Shown here piece by piece: positions 58,446 through 64,000 of a stretch of DNA of 64,000 nt. The stretch spans positions 1 to 64,000 of the forward strand of contig DAIUDK010000010.1 in the NCBI GenBank assembly GCA_036845725.1. The letters are read 5' to 3'. Numbering within the stretch: the first letter of the stretch is position 1; every line of letters starts with the position of its first letter. The translations under genes were made by a program, and so were the position numbers. This DNA is from DSWT01 sp036845725. GTDB taxonomy: Bacteria > Chloroflexota > Anaerolineae > B4-G1 > SLSP01. The notes under the pieces were generated by a model that was not told the DNA's origin, did no database searches, and worked only from the letters and a program-made list of their open reading frames with translations.

Positions 58446-59777
58446 TCAAACTCGCACCCACAATGCCGCGGCCAGTTCGCGCGCGCGCGCAGTGATGGCC
58501 TCTTCGTCCAACGTCAGCAGGCGGCGCTCCTGCATCAGCACACGCCCGGCACTGATTGTGGTGGTGATCGCCGAGGCCTCGTAGCCGAAGAGGATGTGCC
58601 ACGGGAGATTACCCGCAGTCAGCGACGTCGTCGGCTTGTAGTCTACCAGGATGAGATCGGCCATCGCGCCGGGCGCGAGCACGCCCAGCGTTTGTGCAGG
58701 CCAGAAGATGCGTGCCAGTTCGGCGTTGGCGTCGTAGGCCAGGCGAAAGACGAGATCGCCGGGCATCGCTCGTGGATCGCGCTGCGCCAGCTTGTGACCC
58801 AGATAGGCCATCTTCATCTCGGCGACCATGTTGTTGCTGAAGCCGTCATTGCCCAGGGCGATCCGCACGCCGCGCGCCAGCATCGACTCCACCTGCGCGA
58901 AGCCGACGGCGTTGTTCATATTCGAGCGTGGCTGGTGCGTGACCCACGTGCCGGTCTGCGCCAGCACGTCCATCTCGCTTTCATCGACGTGGACGGCGTG
59001 CGCCACGATGGAGCGCGAACCGAGAATGCCGGCGTTGTGCAGCCGGTGGATAACCCGCTGACCGGATTTCACCAGGCTGTCCTCCACGTCCTCGATGCCC
59101 TCCGCCGCGTGGATGTGGAATCCCGTTTCGAGTCCGGCAGCCGCCGCGACAGCATCCGCCAGCGTGGCGTCGCTCAACGTCAGTGAGGCATGCAGCCCAA
59201 ACGACGCCGCCAACTGCGGGTGTGGTTCGGCGCGCATCCGGCGCAGAAAGCGCGCGTTTTCTGCGATGCCCGCCGCCGCGCGCGCGGGGCCATCACGGTC
59301 GGTCACTTCGTAGCACAACGACACGCGGATACCGGACTGTACCACTGCTTCGGCCAGCACATCGAGCGAGCCTTCGATGGCGTTGGGGCTGGCGTGGTGG
59401 TCGATGAGCGTCGTCGCCCCGTGACGGATGGCGTCGGCCAGACACACCAGCGCGGAATAGCGGACATCGTCCATCGTCAGGCCCTTATCGAGCCGCCACC
59501 ACAGCCGTTCGAGGATTTCGCCAAAGCGTGTGGCGGGCGGGCCGGGATAGGCCCAGGCGCGCGCAAACGCGCCGTAGAAGTGCGTGTGCCCGCACAGCAT
59601 GGCAGGCAGCGCGAGCTGCCCGTCGGCATCCAGGCGCTCCTCGTGTGGGTACTGCGTCGCCAGTGCCATCGTCGTATCCAGCGCGGCGATTTTCCCGTCG
59701 CGGATAAGCAGCGCGCCATCCTCCAGTAATTGTGGAACATCACCAAGCGTAGCGATGCGAGCGTGTGTGATTAACAT
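58446..59777 (-). CDS. SsnA-like metal-dependent amidohydrolase
   Basis: 443 residues of the cytosine-deaminase-like amidohydrolase family. Metal ligands are visible in CGHTHFYGAFARA (His64, His66), FGLHASLTLSD, IVAHAVHVDE and LGNDGF. The HFYGAFAR stretch resembles SsnA/TrzA-type aminohydrolases. The substrate is unknown; purine- or triazine-like rings are typical. The C-terminal beta segment (GAMADLILVDYKPTT) completes the composite domain. Start ATG 59777 with AGGAGG four bases upstream. Confidence 0.85.
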   Translation of the reverse strand: MLITHARIATLGDVPQLLEDGALLIRDGKIAALDTTMALATQYPHEERLDADGQLALPAMLCGHTHFYGAFARAWAYPGPPATRFGEILERLWWRLDKGLTMDDVRYSALVCLADAIRHGATTLIDHHASPNAIEGSLDVLAEAVVQSGIRVSLCYEVTDRDGPARAAAGIAENARFLRRMRAEPHPQLAASFGLHASLTLSDATLADAVAAAAGLETGFHIHAAEGIEDVEDSLVKSGQRVIHRLHNAGILGSRSIVAHAVHVDESEMDVLAQTGTWVTHQPRSNMNNAVGFAQVESMLARGVRIALGNDGFSNNMVAEMKMAYLGHKLAQRDPRAMPGDLVFRLAYDANAELARIFWPAQTLGVLAPGAMADLILVDYKPTTSLTAGNLPWHILFGYEASAITTTISAGRVLMQERRLLTLDEEAITARARELAAALWVRV

Positions 59778-59784
59778 ACAGCCT

Positions 59785-59865
59785 CCTAGTTTGAGTTGCG
59801 AGTTAAGAGCAAAGAGCTAAGAATTGCGGGTTGCAAGATTCATCATTCGCTACTCGCAACTCGCT
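59785..59865 (-). repeat. heptanucleotide tract before the amidohydrolase gene
   Basis: Plus-strand reading: GAGTTGC, GAGTTAA, GAGCAAA, GAGCTAA, GAATTGC, GGGTTGC, then after two units GCTACTC, GCAACTC, GCTACTT. The two halves are partly complementary (GAGTTGCGAGT / ACTCGCAACTC), so the leader could fold back. It ends at the amidohydrolase ribosome-binding site. Confidence 0.7.
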
Positions 59866-60790
59866 ACTTTTCGAAACGCGGGTCTTCGGCCAACGTGCGG
59901 CGCAAGCCCTCTTTTAGCGTGACCTGCGGTTCGTATCCCAACACCTGGCGCGCCAGGCGCACGTCCGCACGCAGACGCGTCACGCCGCCACTCTCCACCG
60001 GGCTGTTGATGGTATTACTGGCAGAGCCGGTCAGGGTCAGCACATGCTGGGCCAACGTCTGGATCGCGGTGTCTTCGCCGCTGCCGATGTTGAGCGTGCG
60101 CCGGGCAACGTCAGGCGCGGTCGCCGCGGCGATGAGTGCACTCACCACGTCATCGACGTAGACAAAATCGCGCGTCTGCTCGCCGTTGCCGAAGATCACC
60201 AGCGAACCACCGCCCAACGCCTGGTAGATGAAGCGTGAGACCACCGGCGAGTGCGAAGGCAACAGGGGCTGTCCGGGGCCATAAGCGTTGAAAATCCGCA
60301 ACGCCACGGTCGTCGTTCCCCAAAGGGCGCCGATCGTGTGGACGTAGTATTCCGCCGCGAGTTTGCTCACCGCATAGGGCGATTGCGGGTTGGGCGTGGT
60401 CGTTTCGGACACCGGCTGTGTCTCCTGCGCCCCGTAGACCGCCCCCGACGAGGTGAACACCAGGCGCGGCACGCCCACATCGCGCATCGCCTCCAACAGC
60501 GCGACGGTGCCGCCCACATTCACGTCGTTGTATTCGCGGGGATAGAGAATCGACTCCGCCACTAACACGCGCGCGGCGAGATGATACACGCACTGCACGC
60601 CCTGCAACAGCGTCCAAAGTTTGGGCCGGTTGGTGATCTCCCCACGATGAAAGAACACCTTTGCATCCAACCGCGTTTGATCTCCGGCGCTGAGATCGTC
60701 CAACACTAACACTTCGTGGCCCTGGCGAACTAACGCGTTCGCCAACGCGCTCCCCAGAAAACCTGCCCCACCCGTGACCAAAATTCGCAC
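59864..60790 (-). CDS. NAD-dependent sugar-nucleotide epimerase/dehydratase
   Basis: 308 residues of the extended SDR family (UDP-glucose 4-epimerase-like). The NAD-binding motif is TGGAGFLGS at about 6-14. The active-site Ser/Tyr/Lys are in FTSSGAVYG and SPYAVSKLAAE, followed by RIFNAYGPGQ and RDFVYVDDVV. The substrate is probably a UDP- or dTDP-sugar; exact identity is open. Start GTG 60790 behind AAGGAGG with five bases spacing. Element B copy 3 ends 20 bases before it. Confidence 0.9.
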   Translation of the reverse strand: MRILVTGGAGFLGSALANALVRQGHEVLVLDDLSAGDQTRLDAKVFFHRGEITNRPKLWTLLQGVQCVYHLAARVLVAESILYPREYNDVNVGGTVALLEAMRDVGVPRLVFTSSGAVYGAQETQPVSETTTPNPQSPYAVSKLAAEYYVHTIGALWGTTTVALRIFNAYGPGQPLLPSHSPVVSRFIYQALGGGSLVIFGNGEQTRDFVYVDDVVSALIAAATAPDVARRTLNIGSGEDTAIQTLAQHVLTLTGSASNTINSPVESGGVTRLRADVRLARQVLGYEPQVTLKEGLRRTLAEDPRFEK

Positions 60791-60809
60791 AAGGTCCTCC
60801 TTCAGAAAT

Positions 60810-60880
60810 AAACCGCTAATCTCGCAAATCTACGCGAATCTTTTTGTAAAATTAACGAAGATTCGCGTGATTCGCGGTTA
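60810..60880 (-). repeat. element B, copy 3
   Basis: A 71-bp imperfect palindrome, minus-strand reading from TAACCGCGAATCACGCGAAT to GAGATTAGCGGTTT, ending 20 bases before the epimerase GTG. It lies just after the FemAB-like gene stop (60897). Confidence 0.8.
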
Positions 60881-60896
60881 GAATACTCTCACCGGC

Positions 60897-61943
60897 TCAG
60901 GTGTGACGGACGCGCACCCAGTGGTAATGATGCGCCATCGCCACCGCACGCGGGCGCAGCAAGGCATACAGGCAATAGAGCCAGGGGCGCGGCGCGTAAT
61001 CATATGCCCCCAAATGCGGGACAAAGGTCGCCCCAAAACCCTGCTTGAAGCAATACAATCCCCACAACGGGTCGGCGATATCCAATGTTTCCGGTGCGCC
61101 CCAGAGATCGTAGACGGTACAACCGGCATCCCTCGCGCGGCGAATAATGTGCCATTGTAGCAAATGGTTGGGCATAAAGCCCCGTCCGACGTCTCGCGAA
61201 GCGCCGTACATATACCAGGCACACATCCCAAAATGAAAGGCGATTGCCATCGCCAGCGGTATGTCGTTGAATTCGGCAATCAACGACCACGCCACCCCGG
61301 CCTGCATGAAACGCTGCCACACATCCAGGTAATAGGCCTCCTCGCGGATAACGAAACTGTCACGCGCAGCGGTCTCCGCATACATGGCGTACAAGAGCGG
61401 GAGGTCGTCCAACGTAGCCTCGCGCACCATCACCCCCTTGCGCACGGCGAGGTGAGTGTTATAGCGCCATTTAGGCTTCATCTGCGCCATCAGTTGGTCC
61501 AATGGAGGCTGCAAATCCAGCACCATCGTATTGCGGAACTGAATCTGCTCGAAGGAAGCGCGCCATCCCAACTGCGACAAAAGCGCACCCGTCCTGCGCC
61601 CCACGTCGGTATCGGCGCGCACATCGGGATCGATTTTCAAAAACAAAAACCCACGCTGCTGCGCGTAAGTGGCCAACTGTGTCAGAATGGTTTCCGCCAA
61701 AGCGCCATCCGTCCAATCCAACAGCGGTCCTTTGGGGATGTACCCCAGGCGGAGACGGCCCCGTCGCAGCACCAACACCTGTGCCGCCGCGACAATGCGG
61801 TCATCGGTCCGCCAAATAAAACGCACGGGCGTCCAACTACGACTACCCTTGAGCTCTCCCCACAACCATGATTGCAGGATGTGGGTCTGGGGCAGCGTCA
61901 GTAAAGCGGCATTCCACGCATCAGCCTGGATAATCTCTTCCAT
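60897..61943 (-). CDS. FemAB-like aminoacyltransferase (GNAT fold)
   Basis: 348 residues. The layout of two GNAT-like halves, with HILQSWLWGELKGSRSW near the start and LMAQMKPKWRYNTHLAVRKG in the middle, is that of FemX/FemAB or lipid II:glycine glycyltransferase proteins. HFGMCAWYMYGASRD and DLWGAPET match the second half. It may add an amino acid to the peptidoglycan bridge or acylate another polymer. ATG 61943 has GGAG about ten bases upstream. It is probably cotranscribed with the downstream epimerase gene, which suggests a cell-envelope role. Confidence 0.8.
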   Translation of the reverse strand: MEEIIQADAWNAALLTLPQTHILQSWLWGELKGSRSWTPVRFIWRTDDRIVAAAQVLVLRRGRLRLGYIPKGPLLDWTDGALAETILTQLATYAQQRGFLFLKIDPDVRADTDVGRRTGALLSQLGWRASFEQIQFRNTMVLDLQPPLDQLMAQMKPKWRYNTHLAVRKGVMVREATLDDLPLLYAMYAETAARDSFVIREEAYYLDVWQRFMQAGVAWSLIAEFNDIPLAMAIAFHFGMCAWYMYGASRDVGRGFMPNHLLQWHIIRRARDAGCTVYDLWGAPETLDIADPLWGLYCFKQGFGATFVPHLGAYDYAPRPWLYCLYALLRPRAVAMAHHYHWVRVRHT

Positions 61944-62066
61944 ATTTTTTGGCGCTCCGGTTCGACACTTTCATTTTAACATAGGTTACAGATTTTTCTA
62001 ACTTTTTCACCTTGCCCATCTTTAATTTCCGGCTATCATGACAACGTGAAGTCGCCAGCAAGAGCC
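61944..62066. other. intergenic region
   Basis: An AT-rich gap between the divergent FemAB-like gene and element A copy 2. No clear promoter consensus on either strand. Confidence 0.3.
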
Positions 62067-62163
62067 AGACTACAAAAGTCTCACGAGGTGTCTGGTTGAG
62101 CAAGTATCTGCTTTGAACACGAGGGCCGCGAGACCACAGTACGCGCTAAGACTTTTGTAGTCT
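62067..62163. repeat. element A, copy 2
   Basis: 97 bp bounded by AGACTACAAAAGTCTCA and TAAGACTTTTGTAGTCT, one mismatch in 17. It is inverted relative to copy 1: its left subterminal CACGAGG matches the right end of copy 1, and its right subterminal region matches the left end of copy 1. It ends 20 bases before the hflX start. Confidence 0.8.
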
Positions 62164-62182
62164 TTGACAATCCAGGAGTTGA

Positions 62183-63568
62183 ATGACCGAACGCGAATCT
62201 ATTAAAGAGACCATAGCCCCGCCGGAAAAAGCCTATCTGGTGGGGGTGGAGTGGAAGACTATCCCCGACGGCAAGTACGCGCCGGAAGCCTGGCCCGCCG
62301 AGGAATCGCTCAGCGAGCTGATGCGTTTGGCGGACACCGCCGGCCTGGACGTCCTCGGCCAGACGGTACAGAAACTGGAACGCCCCAACGCCGCCACCTT
62401 CATTGGCAAGGGCAAAGCCGCCGAAATCGCCGCGACGGTGCAACAATTGAATATCGACGTGGTCGTCTTCGACAACGAACTGACCCCCGGCCACCAACGC
62501 GAACTGGAAAAAATCTTCGGCAAGAACGTGAAGGTACTCGACCGCACCGGGTTGATTCTGGACATCTTCGCGCAGCACGCGCACACCCGCGAGGGCGCGC
62601 TCCAGGTGGAACTGGCGCAGTACGAGTATCGTCTGCCGCGCCTCACGCAGATGTGGACGCAGCAGGCGCTCACCCGGCAGGCCGGCGGGCGCGCGGGCGG
62701 CAACACCGGTGGCGTCGGCGTGCGCGGTCCCGGCGAAACAAAGCTGGAAATGGACCGCAACGTGATCCGCCACCGCATCAGCCAGATCAAGCGCGAGTTG
62801 GAAACCGTGCGAGCGCAGCGCGCCCGCTATCGCAGCCAGCGCCGCCGCAGTGGATTGCCCACCGTCGCGCTGGTCGGCTACACCAACGCGGGCAAATCCA
62901 CACTGCTCAACACCCTCAGCGGGGCCGGCGTCTACATCGCCGACCAACTGTTCGCCACGCTCGATCCCACCACACGGCGCGTCACGTTGCCGGGCGGGAC
63001 GATCGTGCTGCTGACCGATACCGTCGGCTTTATCCAGAAGCTCCCTACCGGGCTGATCGCTGCCTTCCGCGCCACGTTGGAAGAAGTTACGGAGGCCGAT
63101 CTGCTGCTGCACGTCATCGACGCCAGCCACCCGCAGGCGCTCGAACAGGCCCGCGCCGTCTACGCTACCCTCAAGGAGATCGAGGCCGGCGACATCCCGA
63201 TGATCAACGTGCTGAACAAGATCGACCGGCTCGCCGACCCGGAAGCGGCCTGCGCCGCGCTGTGCCATCTGGAAGACAGCGTCGCCGTCTCCGCGCTGAC
63301 CGGCATCGGACTGGACAAATTGCGCAGTCACATCGAAGAAGTGCTGGAAGCCGAAATGGTGCGCGTTGACGTGCTCATCCCCTTCGACCGTGGGGAACTG
63401 GTGGGGCTGTTCCACGAGCGCGGGCTGATCGACAAAGAAGAGTACCGCGAGGCGGGCACACGCATCGTCGGGCGGCTGCCGGAGACGCTGGCGCTGCACT
63501 TCGACGCCTTCCGCACACCCCGCACTCCGCGCCGCACCAAACAGGCCGCATCATCGTCAGCAGATTGA
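62183..63568 (+). CDS. hflX: GTPase HflX
   Basis: A 461-residue ribosome-associated GTPase that splits stalled or heat-damaged ribosomes. The N-terminal HflX domain has GKGKAAEIAATV and LDRTGLILDIFAQHAHTREG, and the family signature GVGVRGPGETKLE is present. The G domain has G1 GYTNAGKST, G3 DTVGFI and G4 NKID. A C-terminal domain with IPFDRGELVGLFHERG follows. Start ATG 62183 behind AGGAG with four bases spacing. Element A copy 2 precedes it. Confidence 0.95.
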   Translation: MTERESIKETIAPPEKAYLVGVEWKTIPDGKYAPEAWPAEESLSELMRLADTAGLDVLGQTVQKLERPNAATFIGKGKAAEIAATVQQLNIDVVVFDNELTPGHQRELEKIFGKNVKVLDRTGLILDIFAQHAHTREGALQVELAQYEYRLPRLTQMWTQQALTRQAGGRAGGNTGGVGVRGPGETKLEMDRNVIRHRISQIKRELETVRAQRARYRSQRRRSGLPTVALVGYTNAGKSTLLNTLSGAGVYIADQLFATLDPTTRRVTLPGGTIVLLTDTVGFIQKLPTGLIAAFRATLEEVTEADLLLHVIDASHPQALEQARAVYATLKEIEAGDIPMINVLNKIDRLADPEAACAALCHLEDSVAVSALTGIGLDKLRSHIEEVLEAEMVRVDVLIPFDRGELVGLFHERGLIDKEEYREAGTRIVGRLPETLALHFDAFRTPRTPRRTKQAASSSAD

Positions 63569-63577
63569 GTAGATTTT

Positions 63578-63651
63578 TAACCGCGGATCACGCGAATTTT
63601 CACTAATGTCTTTTTGTATCCAATTCGCGTAGATTGGCGAGATTAGCGGTA
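63578..63651 (+). repeat. element B, copy 4
   Basis: A 74-bp imperfect palindrome, plus-strand reading from TAACCGCGGATCACGCGAAT to GAGATTAGCGGTA. Its orientation relative to the downstream gene is the same as in the other three copies. It ends 19 bases before the rlmE-like start. Confidence 0.8.
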
Positions 63652-63670
63652 TATTCTCAGGAGTTAAGAG

Positions 63671-64000
63671 TTGTCGCATTGGCGGAAGCAGCAACGCAAG
63701 GAGGAATACTTCCAGAAGGCCAAGCAAGAAGGCTATCGGGCGCGGTCGGCGTACAAGCTGTTGCAGATCCAGGAAAAGTTCCGCATTATCCGGCGGGGCG
63801 ACGTCGTGGTGGATTTGGGCGCTGCGCCCGGTTCGTGGTCGCAGGTGACGGCGAAACTGGTGGGGAACGGTGGCCGCGTGATCGCCCTGGATTTACAGGC
63901 AATCGAGCCGATTCCCGGCGTGACGACGCTCCAGGGCGATATGACCGATCCGGCAGTGCAGGCCCAGGTGATCGACATGGTCGGCGGGCGGGAACGCAGA
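63671..64000 (+). CDS. rlmE: 23S rRNA (uridine-2'-O) methyltransferase RlmE (FtsJ/RrmJ), 5' part
   Basis: The first 110 codons of an FtsJ-type SAM-dependent methyltransferase that modifies U2552 of 23S rRNA. Visible motifs are HWRKQQRKEEYFQKAKQEGY, RARSAYKLLQI (with the catalytic Lys of the K-D-K-E set), VVVDLGAAPGSWSQV (SAM binding), VIALDL and QGDMTD. The frame runs off the right edge. The start is TTG 63671, with AGGAG seven bases upstream. Probably cotranscribed with hflX. Confidence 0.9.
   Translation, partial: MSHWRKQQRKEEYFQKAKQEGYRARSAYKLLQIQEKFRIIRRGDVVVDLGAAPGSWSQVTAKLVGNGGRVIALDLQAIEPIPGVTTLQGDMTDPAVQAQVIDMVGGRERR

Noticed and set aside
62081..63499. 472-codon minus-strand open frame
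   Set aside because: Antisense to hflX, which has all GTPase motifs; the shadow shows none.

Overview
The window looks like a chromosomal segment of a mesophilic or moderately thermophilic Chloroflexota bacterium (Anaerolineae/Caldilineae-like). This is inferred from several features. One secreted protein has tandem 'FF..TGH....FL.YF..NGGL.IFGYPITE' repeats (42275-43243). Two solute-binding lipoproteins have long V-E-K linkers behind the lipobox. A subtilase ends in a 'YLPV' tail. The base composition is GC-rich, and there are many dispersed intergenic repeats. No rRNA, tRNA, CRISPR array, transposase or phage gene was seen.

Layout. 1-7765: an RsmF-like rRNA methyltransferase, then a BMP-type ABC import operon (lipoprotein, sugar/nucleoside kinase, two permeases, ATPase), all on the minus strand. 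7965-17104: housekeeping genes on the minus strand (clpC, rnc, an ECF sigma factor with a membrane partner, ftsH, truD, an M42 peptidase) and a decayed toxin-antitoxin remnant. 17364-19073: rsmG and a GNAT acetyltransferase on plus. 19140-30913: a tightly coupled seven-gene minus-strand operon, the most unusual part of the window. It encodes a CHAT-SIR2 fusion, an nSTAND NTPase with 14 WD40 repeats, two caspase-fold (C25-like) proteases, an unknown protein and two small proteins that repeat the C-terminal domain of one protease. I read it as a candidate conflict or programmed-death system. 31112-31719: a MazEF-like pair directly behind it. 31763-36693: glgX and an ABC-2 exporter. 36994-41253: a large secreted subtilase. 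41291-46620: lexA, a secreted repeat protein, a 55-residue small protein, and a sensor kinase/response regulator operon. 46756-56307: two oligopeptide-type binding proteins and a full Dpp/Opp-type permease/ATPase set. 56667-64000: an ECF sigma factor with a partner, trmD, an SsnA-like amidohydrolase, a sugar-nucleotide epimerase, a FemAB-like protein, hflX, and the 5' part of rlmE.

Three repeat systems run through the intergenic DNA. Element A (three copies, about 91-97 bp) has 16-18 bp terminal inverted repeats and resembles a MITE. Element B (four copies, 68-88 bp) is an imperfect palindrome that always ends 17-20 bases before the start codon of a different gene, in the same orientation, so it looks like a portable hairpin plus ribosome-binding-site leader. 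Degenerate heptanucleotide tracts lie just upstream of at least six further genes and often run in phase into the Shine-Dalgarno sequence. Two binding-protein genes also carry an extra, near-perfect anti-16S sequence about 90-120 bases before their real start.

All calls come from reading the sequence without database searches. Start codons were chosen from Shine-Dalgarno spacing and gene overlap.
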